NCBI GenBank assembly: GCA_947247005.1
Contig: OX365950.1
Location: 13,900,720 to 13,964,719 of the forward strand
Direction of reading: 5' to 3'
Length of the DNA stretch: 64,000 bases
From: Spisula solida
Taxonomy: Eukaryota > Mollusca > Bivalvia > Venerida > Mactridae
The position numbers were made by a program, and so were the translations under genes. Shown piece after piece: positions 55,660 through 64,000 of this stretch. Numbering within the stretch: position 1 is the first letter of the stretch; every line of letters starts with the position of its first letter. The notes under the pieces are model-generated. The model saw nothing but the letters and a program-made list of their open reading frames with translations. It did no database searches and was not told the origin of the DNA.

Positions 55660-56722
55660 TAAAGTCTACGGATTCCAAAAATCACTATTTTTTGTTCATA
55701 TTTTATAACATTTTATCCCAATATATCATATTTATCTCAATACCCTTGCACATATGTTTGATATCTTAAACTCTACATGTTAATAAGTACATGTTGCACT
55801 GATTTACGATGAAATAAAACAATAAAAGACTTTGTAGTCTTCCACCTCGAATTCGCCCCTTTTCTTTATATTTTGAAGTGACCATGTATACCCCAAATTA
55901 TCACATTTGCACAATAGCCAAACTTAAGACGTTTGATATAAAACTGTAAGGTTATTAACACCATTCATATTGATTAATCACAGAGAAAAGATACATGCCA
56001 TTGTACCCGGTCTACCTATTCCAAAAAAATGCAGTTTTCCTCCATACATGTACTATTTAATGTTTTACCCCAGAAATACCACATTTCGTACCATAGCTTA
56101 GCTTAAGATAATTGATATCTTAATGGCAAATCACTGTAAAATTACCACAGCGATTATTTTCAAAATATAATGGCCAGCAACGTTAAATTTCACCGATTCC
56201 GAAAATTCGAATTTTTAAATGCACTTTTTAACGTTTTACCCCCAAAATACCCACTTTTTTACCGTAGCCTAGCTTAAAGTGTTTAATATCTTCATCGCAA
56301 GGCACTATAAAACTATCACAGCGATTATTTACCAAATATAATGGCTAATTGCGTTATAGTCCACCGATTCCGAAAATTCGCACTTTTCCATGCACTTTTT
56401 TTAACGTTTTACCCCAAAATACCCCCTTTTGCATAAATGCAAGGCAGTAAAATTTTGCAGTCTTCAACTGCAACGTAATAACTACATATAAATGTGATTT
56501 CTTATAAAATATGTTAAAAAATAACAATGTAGTTCACCGATTCCAAAAATTCGCAGTTTCGTTTATATTTTGGAACTTTTACCCCAATTTTCTCAAAATG
56601 CTCAAGGGTGACACAATGTCACCCGTCAGAAATTCCATTCGAAAGGTCTTGTCTACTGAAATTAGCAAAGAAAAAAACTTTATACTCCAATGCAAGGTAT
56701 ATTGGGTTTGGGGCCGGACTAT
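55660..56722 (-). repeat. Foldback right arm, six ~170-bp units
   Basis: Inverse of the left arm: CACCGATTCC at 56535, 56362 and 56191, with decayed forms near 56034, 55850 and 55667. Outer ~330 bases nearly match the left arm, including GCAGTCTTCAACTGCAACGT against TTGCAGTTGAAGACTGC. Confidence 0.85.
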
Positions 56723-58852
56723 AAAGGACATAGGGCTCTTCACGATTAAGTGGAAAAAGACCTGCATTCATATGAATGTTAAATGGGCATAATATCTAGG
56801 CCATGTTCGATTATTGGCCAAGGCCTACTTGAATTATGGCCCTTGAATTACCAAAAATGTGAAAGTTGCCTTGTCTGTGCTCCAACTCAAGCTGGATTCA
56901 TGATACATTTCTAAAAACAGATTTATTTGCATCATCATGTTTGTCTGAATATTACTTAAATCTTGATTTTGTTTTATTTCAGTCAGTGAAAGTCCAAAAG
57001 TAGAAGGATGCAAGCTAACAATGTGTTTTGACTTAATTTGATATACTTCAAAAAATAACATAAACGCATGGAGAATATGCCAAATTGTCAAGAACAGTTG
57101 AAATGAACACAATTGAAGGACTAAAAGTGCAATATAGTTTTCAATGATATGAATTTAAATCAAATTGTGCTATTACTGTATTTGTTTTTTATTTCTTCTA
57201 CTTGCTGTTCAAAGAAGATTAATATTGACACACATTTACTATATAATGGTCTTCTATGTTCTTATTGCAGAAAACATTTCATACTGTACCTGTTATTATC
57301 AATTTACTAAGCTTAGGGTTTTGTAACCTGGCAATCTGATTTTGATTCCTCGCATGTCATGCCATTCTATGAAATTTGACAACAATGTAGATGTCCCTCT
57401 CCATGTGGAGAGAGTGCTTATTCCCTGTGGAAGAGTAAGCTAGTACTGCTTAAGACATAGTCCAGGAAAACTGGCTAGGTCATTTAGCCACTACATAAAA
57501 ACAGAAGCATGATGACCTATGATTTTTCTTATATTCTGAAGGAGCACACTTTCATCAACATCATTTGCAAAAATAAAAAAAATCTTCGACCAGATTCTTT
57601 TTATTGGTCTCTAGAGTACTATTTTGGGTCATTTTCATATCATTTTCTTGAAAAGGGAGACAATTCTGGTTGAATAGCGCAAGAAGAAGCACGGTGAACT
57701 ATGTTTTTTGTCTTAATAATCTGAAGGAGCACACTTTCATCAACATAATTTGCAAAAATAAAAAAAAATCTTGGACCATATTCTTTTTATTGGCCTCTAG
57801 AGTACTATTTTGGGTCATTTTCATGCCATTTTCTTGAAAAAGGGAGACAATTCTGGTTGAATAGCGCAAAAAGAAGCACGTTGACCTATGTTTTTTTCTT
57901 AATATTCTGAAGGAGCACCCTTTCATTAACATCATTTGGTCAATAATGTATCTTTTTTTCATTTTCGAGCCCTTATTTTTGGCAAATACATTGTATTGAA
58001 AATTCATTTGTTGTCAAAAATGTGTGAATGTTATTAAAAATTCAAAATTTGCATAGGTATGTTTGAATCATATGTTTTTGTACATCTGAACTACGAAAAA
58101 AAATCTGATGAAAAAATAGTGATTTTTATTAAAAAAATAAAAACCTTTGAAAATTCATGATTTTTGTCATTTTTATAGAAAAGTGATGTTGCAAAATCTC
58201 ATTTTCTGAGAAAACGAGTTCAGTGACCCCTATTTTTCTTTAACTTATTGTTTTCAGAATAAAATTTCCTATAAAATAAAGTGAGTTAAAAAAAATTATT
58301 GGAAGGAAAAAACTATAGAAAATGTCCTTAAGCTCATACCATTGCGGGATGTCTCGCGAGTGAACGAGTGCTTGGTTTCATAGTTTTATTGTAAATATTT
58401 ATTGCTTTATCATTGCAATTTATGATATTGAATCGTACCGATTTACTAACTTGGATAAATCAAGCAAACCGCATAACAATTCAAATATCATAAAACAGGT
58501 ACTTTATGAAAACAATGCCCTTATCAGCCTAGCAATCAATTTTTTTTGATAATATAAAACTTATTGAGAGTGTGAAAGAATAAATCTGACAATACTGATT
58601 TACAATTTAAGAACAACTGCGAAAGTAAATACTAGAGGTATTGTGGGATTTATTGTTATTTGAATATCGTAATGATCGGTAACAAATCAAATCAATTTGT
58701 AATAAATGTTTCGATGGTCGATCAAAGAATTTAGTTTAGGAATATTAAAATACGTGACCTGCGATTAGATATACAACTGTACGATTGGTGGTGTGGACTA
58801 AACACGTAAAATATACGTACAGATTGTCGCCTATGTTTAAGTGCAACAGGAT
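56723..58852. other. Intergenic region left of convertase gene
   Basis: Contains the 186-bp tandem repeat, then AT-rich sequence with no exon. The convertase promoter should lie near its right end; none identified. Confidence 0.55.
57475..57965 (+). repeat. ~186-bp tandem repeat, 2.5 copies
   Basis: TCTGAAGGAGCACACTTTCA starts near 57535, 57720 and 57906. Between them GGTCATTTTCATATCATTTT, CTTGAAAAGGGAGACAATTC and TGGTTGAATAGCGCAAGAAG repeat with few changes. It lies 750 bases right of the foldback element. Confidence 0.88.
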
Positions 58853-59059
58853 ATGAACGGGTGGCAATATCATCAGATATATCTGAGATATGTAATGATG
58901 ATGTTGTGTGTATTCCTGTTTTTGACAATTATTTCGAGCTCGTTTGGTGCTGCTAAGAACCAACTAGAACACGGTGAATTACATCTTGTCCATTATACAG
59001 GACCAAAGTCTAACATTATTGACTTGCTTGCACAATATGGATATACGTACAAAAGACAG
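58853..59059 (+). CDS. Convertase exon 1 (signal, propeptide start)
   Basis: MNGWQYHQIYLRYVMMMLCV leads into the hydrophobic signal core; LEHGELHLVHYTGPKSNIID is the beginning of the propeptide. Donor GTTCGT. 69 codons, phase 0. Confidence 0.85.
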
Positions 59060-62000
59060 GTTCGTCATTTATTTATTCGTTACTTCATAAACGGAAATGA
59101 ACGAGCATAGGAACGGGGTCTCATTGTAATGTAATCAGACAATACCATCGTTCATTAACAGTCATTGTTAGTGTGTACATGTTTTGGGCATTGTGTCGTG
59201 TGATTGTGGTCTGTGTTGTTTCAGTTTTCTGTGCTGAGCTGCCTTCCCTTCAATTTTTCAGCATATTTTAGTCTTTATACGTAATTCATAAATCGCGGGT
59301 AACTGTATCATTGATTATTGATGCACGATTATAAAAATACTTTGTTTTCTTGTTTCTATTTTGTCAATTTGTCGATATTACGTTGAAAATGAACATGATT
59401 TGACCGCTGCTACTGCATTCTTAGCTCAATCAAGTGACGATTTTAATTTTTATTCTTTAAAATAGCGTTTTGGTTTCAGATTGTACCTGATTTTTACCAA
59501 TTTATAAGAAGACGGGGTGTATTAAAATCATTAGGCGATGATACAGACGTCTTTAAAATACTGAACCGAGGAGACAAAAAGGTAAATATTGAACACAAAA
59601 TTAATTATTTTGTGTTAAAAAAGCTTAAAGCTCATCATTATAATATAACGTCGTTGACAAAAAGTTTCTTTTCGACGTGCAAATTTGGAAAGTACGAAGA
59701 TATTCCGCATTTCTCAACAAAGTACAGTTCAGATGAATCTAACAGTTGGGGAACTTATCAATGTTGCTTATTTTTCCTCAGTTTAGTCTTCATATGGGCG
59801 GAGTTCTTTATAGTCAATGCATACTCTCCATTTAAAATTCAATGTTTTATATCTTACTTATTATGTACACATCCAGATCTGGTTGAAAGTCCGTTCAGCG
59901 AGTACTAGAATTGCATCTGAATATTCTGGTTTCCACATTTTGAATGTTAGGCTATGTGTATCTGTATCTGTATCAGGCATATCACCAACGCCGTGTTAAG
60001 AATCCATTAGAAGAGTAAGTTGATTAATTAATGCCGTGACACACCACTACTGAACACCGAGTATATGCAAATATTGTATAGTATAATCTTGGTTAATGTG
60101 TTTTATTTGTAATTGTAGCTGGAGTCTATTAGAATAGAGAAGCCTTTAATACGAGACAAACGCTTCGTTCCGAAGTCTGAGTTCACGATTGAAGATGCAG
60201 CGTGGTCAAAGCAATGGCATTTGGTAAACCTTTCAATCATATTCATGTGCTGTATTAATATTAAAGATATTTAATTAGTACATAGGTTGTAGATACAACT
60301 ATACACAATGTATCATAAACGTATGATATTTGCAAGGAATGAATGACAAATACTAGCATACCTTATTTAGTACATGTATTCATTATTTATTTTGAATATC
60401 AAAAGTACAAAAGTACACTATCATTGACATTTACATATTTCGCTATTTGTCTGTGTGATAATGTAGTGTTTATTATTGTAGCATAGCGCAACGGTTCCAT
60501 CAATGAATATAATGAAAGTGTGGGAAGATGACATCTCAGGCGAAAACGTTGTGATAGCAATTATTGATGATGGACTGGATACTGCTCATGCTGATCTTTT
60601 GTTAAATTACGTAAGTTTTTTATTTAATGACATGTATCAGAACCCAGTACACATACTACTAGATACTAAATCTGCCATTTCACAATTTTTGTTTTCGAGA
60701 TGAGCGACGTAATAATGTTCGTTTTCCGTTGATAATCCTGTGTGATCAACGCTTTCTTTAAGATAATAACAAACTGGAGAGCGAATGCAGCACCCAACAC
60801 AAACATGAAAGACAAACACAAACAACAATAGCATTCCACAAATACAAGCCACAATGACAAATATAAACGTGAACAAGACATTATTAAACTATAAGCAGCT
60901 ACAAAGTCCTTTCATGTGTCCGTTTGGTTCATCACAAGTGTATGCGGATGCTACAGCACCGTAGATCGTACCACTCGGTGGTCGAGAACAACATCCCTTT
61001 TAGGCACCTGAACCATGGTCACAAATAATAGGCATTATTTTGTCGTTCTCGTTCAAATTCCAATTCATGTCATTGATGTCATATGTAGTACCGTCCCGTG
61101 TGTAACGTTTCTTGCAGTTGACATGGAAAGTTAGTTGAGGAATCAATTACCAGATTGACGAAATTTTGATTCAAATTTAATGTTATTTAGTTACATTTCG
61201 TGGTCCTCTTGCATTCAATACACAGTCATGTACATAAGGCATTGATAAACTATATACATGTATTATTGCAACGTCATACAACACACAAAACACGAAAATG
61301 TCGAAGTAAAAGCATAAAAACACATAGGTTTATCCAACGACTGAAATACCAGTTCTGTGTTAAAACAGCCATTAAACAGTCATTTAACACAATATGAAAC
61401 GCAAGGAAGTAACAAAATACTGATCAATGACTTTGTACTCACATGCGAGCATAAAATAGCAATGGTTTTAACAAAATACTGATTATTTTGTAGAACTCGT
61501 CAGTAAGTTACGATTACGTCCAGGACGATGCAGATCCATCTCACGTACATGCAGATGAAAGGTACATTTACTTCTTGTATAATCTCGAAGGAAACAATTG
61601 TTAATTAAGTACAAATTTCTTGAATTTCAACAACATGCTCGTTGTTTTGTGGATTTTACTTTCGCCTAAACAGTTATTTACACAAGTATGAGTACAATGC
61701 ATGTGTGAAATATATCTTTAAGACATAACTATAACTGGAGTCTATTTATTAATGTTATTTACGCAATTCGCTTATAGTTATGAGTAAACGCATGTGGTAG
61801 ACAGCTACACAAGCATCTTACGGCGGTTTCAATATTTTCAAGAAAATTAATCAAACATTATCGTACGTTATACTAAAAGTTGTATAATTGTTAACAAGTG
61901 TCGACCAAAATTTGAAGTCAAAATTTTCTATTCATACAAGTATTCCTTTTTTGAATGTAAAATAATTTTCTATCGGAATGGTCATTGTTGTTAAATATTT

Positions 62001-62143
62001 ATCTTTTTATAAGACGTTTTTATGTATATAATAATCTATTACGTGAACAACTTTCAGTCACGGTACCAATTGTGCTGGGGTGGTTGCAGCATCTAAGAAT
62101 GACCAGTGTGTCATAGGTATAGCATATGGTGCGTCAATCGGTG
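58853..62143 (+). CDS. Proprotein convertase (subtilisin/kexin), 5' part
   Basis: Calcium-dependent serine endoprotease family that cuts secreted precursors after paired basic residues in the secretory pathway. Exons: 58853-59059, 59480-59581, 60119-60223, 60482-60610, 61494-61561, 62058-62143; all GT-AG, phases consistent, 232 residues. The start ATG follows an in-frame TAA at 58838. Seen: signal peptide (MMMLCVFLFLTIISSSFGAA), propeptide, autocleavage site RDKR (residues 115-118), WSKQWHL, catalytic Asp167 in VVIAIIDDGLD, and catalytic His205 in SHGTNCAGVVAA. The 49 residues between RDKR and Asp are close to furin's 46. Exons for the oxyanion Asn, catalytic Ser and P domain are not in the remaining 1.86 kb, so the gene probably continues past 64000. 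HPDL is HADL here. Whether it is a furin, PC1, PC2 or invertebrate-specific branch cannot be decided. Confidence 0.9.
59200..59265 (-). repeat. Dispersed repeat R1 copy
   Basis: Complement: GAAGGGAAGGCAGCTCAGCA, CAGAAAACTGAAACAACACA. Shortened R1 core in convertase intron 1. Confidence 0.65.
59480..59581 (+). CDS. Convertase exon 2 (propeptide)
   Basis: Acceptor TGGTTTCAG, donor GTAAAT. IVPDFYQFIRRRGVLKSLGD, DTDVFKILNRGDKK: propeptide middle with internal RRR. Confidence 0.85.
60119..60223 (+). CDS. Convertase exon 3 (autocleavage site)
   Basis: Acceptor TAATTGTAG, donor GTAAAC. LESIRIEKPLIRDKRFVPKS, then DAAWSKQWHL: the RDKR site and the conserved W..QW.L at the start of the catalytic domain. 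Confidence 0.92.
60482..60610 (+). CDS. Convertase exon 4 (catalytic Asp)
   Basis: Acceptor TTATTGTAG, donor GTAAGT. MNIMKVWEDDISGENVVIAI, IDDGLDTAHADLLLNY: subtilase active-site Asp block. Confidence 0.95.
60611..61493 (+). other. Convertase intron 4
   Basis: 880-base intron containing an R1 copy at 60755-60940; no other feature. Confidence 0.65.
60755..60940 (+). repeat. Dispersed repeat R1 copy
   Basis: GGAGAGCGAATGCAGCACCC is a diverged start; GCAGCTACAAAGTCCTTTCA and GTGTCCGTTTGG match the 3' end of the 30880 copy. Confidence 0.65.
61494..61561 (+). CDS. Convertase exon 5
   Basis: Acceptor ATTTTGTAG, donor GTACAT. NSSVSYDYVQDDADPSHVHA and DE; the D.DP region before the catalytic His, corresponding to a calcium-site loop in the family. 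Confidence 0.9.
61562..62057 (+). other. Convertase intron 5
   Basis: About 500 bases of AT-rich intron; nothing recognised. Confidence 0.6.
62058..62143 (+). CDS. Convertase exon 6 (catalytic His)
   Basis: Acceptor AACTTTCAG, donor GTATGT. SHGTNCAGVVAASKNDQCVI, GIAYGASIGG: active-site His block with the conserved CAG and GIAYGA strand. Ends phase 1, so at least one further exon must follow. Confidence 0.95.
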
Positions 62144-62436
62144 GTATGTGAAATCAATGTATTTTTTTTATTATCTAAAATCTTAAGATAGTTTATATAT
62201 AGGTACATTCCCTGACATTCCTCGCAAACAGTAAGACAAACACTGTATAGATTGATCATAGTTGTCGGCAATTGAGTCGTCCTGTCCACTAACTGAATAA
62301 ATTCATACTTCAATATACAATTTAGGTTGTTTGCGGCGAAACAAATCGTTTAATTGAATATTTCTCTGTATTTACTGCACCTACAAGTATAAGATGTTGC
62401 ATGAAAGACACATGAAAGCGTTCTTCTTATACGTAA

Positions 62437-62508
62437 TACATATCTGAATAGTCAATCCTATGCCAACCTTTATAGAAGAATGGAATAAACCTTTAAGTTA
62501 AAAGTACA
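62437..62508 (+). repeat. Direct repeat R3, copy 1
   Basis: CATATCTGAATAGTCAATCC, TATGCCAACCTTTATAGAAG, TTAAAAGTAC; aligned with 63235-63305. Confidence 0.75.
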
Positions 62509-63234
62509 TAAACGTATATAATATAGTTCAATTTTGACCCGTGAGCCACGACCTTTCCGACGATTCCATTTGAGCAGTTAGTCTCTGATTTATTACGTTC
62601 AGTAGATAGGGTTTTATGATACTTACTTGTGTTTGCACTTGATCGGTTGGCAGTTTAGCGCAGATAGCAACGATCTTTAACCCAATAATCGCTGTTTCGA
62701 ACACCAAAATAACGCATTTTTTAAATTACGATGTATTTTTATTTAATGTTCATGCATGTATTTATTTCGGTTGTTTTTTCTGCTTTTGATCTGAAACGAA
62801 ACATTTTTTTTTTGAAAAAAGTACTTTATGCTCGAACACTGAACGTTTAAGTGAAGGCTACAGTACTGTAAATGTTCTAATATAAGATATATTGATGACT
62901 CTTAACAGCCCAATCTCGCTAGAACTCACAAAACAACGGATTAAGTTCGTCCCTGTCTTTATCGCAGACTGACATAGAACTAATAGATATGTAGTGCTAT
63001 ACTGCGTGATAAGAACTTACTGACAACGTCTTTGTTTCGATGTAGCCGCCCTATCTTGTTATTTAATCAATTTCACAAAACGGGTACTCATGCATAATTC
63101 AATATTTTTGAGCCTTTAAAAGATCATTTTAATAAATTTTAAAACTGTATGTATAGTGTGATTCGGGTTTGCAACCCTCTGACAAACATTCTACTTCCAA
63201 ACGCTTTACTGTCACGACCATTGAGACACATTTG

Positions 63235-63305
63235 TAATAAATATCTGAATAGTCAATATCATACCAACCTTTATCGGATAATGGATCGACCTTAAAAGTA
63301 CAGTT
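63235..63305 (+). repeat. Direct repeat R3, copy 2
   Basis: AATATCTGAATAGTCAATAT, CATACCAACCTTTATCGGAT, TTAAAAGTAC; same orientation as copy 1. A degenerate tRNA-like minus-strand head may precede it (63150-63230). Confidence 0.75.
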
Positions 63306-63479
63306 GCGGCTCAATGCTCGAAATCGAAATCGAACTACATCGGTAAAGTACGCAATTCAAACATCATAATAGACAAACCTACCTAAAACGGTTAGTGAAT
63401 TCTTTAGGTCTAAAAAAATACTACAATTCATTAGTGCCTTGCAACGTGTTTATTTGTAATAAAATATGTACTTTTAACA

Positions 63480-64000
63480 TCGACTCGTTATTTAAAGGCT
63501 ACCAAGGCTCATAGATACACTGTAACACCTAGATACATCACGAAGAACAACCATCATACCCCATTATCTGCCAATAAAGATACAACACCTAAATCATGAT
63601 GTCAACTATACCTCATATCTCGTTATTAATGCTGTCATACCTACATAAGAAAAACAATCCTTCATTATAAATACTGCCACACCTACATAATAATAGGGGA
63701 AACATTTTTTATAGCTTTTATAACTTCCACTTATACACTTCCAGTCGCATAGCTAGTTAATGTAAAATATTCCTCATATCTCGTTATAAAGACTACCACG
63801 ACTACATTAGAGGCGTACCTTCCACATAGCTCGATAAAAAGGCTGTTACACATATATTTCTGATAAAACTACTACACAACTCGTTATAAAGGCTGGCGCT
63901 TCTACATTTGAAGTAAACCCAACATATATCGTTAAACTATTATTTCTCAAAGCTCGTTATAAAGGTTGCTACACCTCAAATTGAGGTATACTCTCCATAC
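63480..64000 (+). repeat. Degenerate ~50-60-bp minisatellite, runs off edge
   Basis: CTCGTTATAAAGGCTGCCAC-like units recur at 63484, 63622, about 63659, 63779, 63830, 63878 and 63955, each followed by an ACACCTACATTAGAG- or CTACATTTGAAG-type stretch. Continues to the last base. Confidence 0.75.

Larger units (their letters stand above)
53441..55660. repeat. Foldback core, degenerate short tandem repeat
   Basis: Less AT-rich than the arms. Recurring words such as TCATTCCTGG, ATCTATAGGG, TACCCAACACTGCTGTG and GGCACAG appear at irregular 35-45 and ~80 base steps (for example 54472, 54507, 54540, 54583; 55188, 55265, 55348, 55408). No open frame of note. Interrupted by SINEs at 53946 and 54885. 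Confidence 0.6.
52337..56722. mobile_element. Foldback-like palindromic element, 4.4 kb
   Basis: Left arm (52337 to about 53440) and right arm (about 55660 to 56722) are inverse complements. Outer ends: ATAGTCCGGCCC and GGGCCGGACTAT. Both arms hold the hairpin GGGTGACATTGTGTCACCC (52445 and 56606) and six tandem units marked by GGAATCGGTG or its decayed form (52525, 52697, 52867, 53034, 53258, 53431) mirrored by CACCGATTCC (56535, 56362, 56191, about 56034, 55850, 55667). The core (53440-55660) is a different degenerate repeat with two SINE insertions. Long inverted repeats made of tandem subunits are the mark of Foldback-type elements. No transposase is seen, so it is non-autonomous or a relic; target duplication not identified. 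Confidence 0.8.
62144..64000 (+). other. Intron or flank after convertase exon 6
   Basis: 1.86 kb in which I find no segment encoding the conserved block expected next. It contains two copies of a ~70-bp direct repeat and, from 63480, a degenerate minisatellite. Taken as the start of a long intron. Confidence 0.6.

Noticed and set aside
56511..56792. 93-codon frame in the foldback right arm
   Set aside because: The arm is palindromic repeat DNA; the frame is not conserved in the left arm.

Overview
The window is AT-rich animal nuclear DNA. Genes are split into many small exons with GT-AG introns, there is no operon structure, and short interspersed repeats are very dense. The protein families, the compact introns and the repeat mix fit a lophotrochozoan invertebrate, most likely a mollusc (probably a bivalve). 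The species cannot be fixed from sequence alone.

Layout. Positions 1-10391 hold no gene I can support, only repeats: tRNA-related SINE fragments and a 45-bp minisatellite. Positions 10392-26646 (+) hold a complete 12-exon gene for a DUR3-type urea/proton (sodium:solute family) symporter; my exon chain gives 759 residues. Its introns carry SINEs, hairpins, decayed copies of its own exon 7, a three-copy ~365-bp array rich in AGGTCA words, and a 555-bp MITE. Positions about 26985-29715 (-) hold a broken, 5'-truncated LINE (linker, reverse transcriptase and C-terminal part). Positions 32916-47959 (-) hold a 20-exon gene for a 1036-residue type I membrane protein of the VWDE type: signal peptide, D8C-like Cys module, von Willebrand D domain, EGF-like domain, transmembrane helix, and two furin-type basic sites. 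Positions 52337-56722 hold a large palindromic element: two mirror-image 1.1-kb arms, each built of six ~170-bp tandem units, around a 2.2-kb core of a different degenerate repeat. This resembles a Foldback-type transposon. Positions 58853-62143 (+) hold the first six exons of a proprotein convertase (subtilisin/kexin family), with signal peptide, propeptide, RDKR autocleavage site, catalytic Asp and catalytic His. The rest, including the catalytic Ser, must lie past the right edge. A degenerate ~50-60-bp minisatellite runs off the right end.

The three protein genes are not obviously one pathway. The VWDE-like gene and the convertase gene are divergently oriented about 10.9 kb apart, and the VWDE-like product carries basic sites of the kind such enzymes cut; any link is inference. 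The strongest unusual signals are the mirrored foldback element, the tandemly duplicated and decayed exon 7 of the urea transporter, a dispersed repeat family with at least ten copies sharing a GACAGGGAAGGCAGC-type core, and the nuclear-receptor half-site clusters inside an intronic repeat. All exon borders come from reading frame and splice sites only; no transcript evidence was available.
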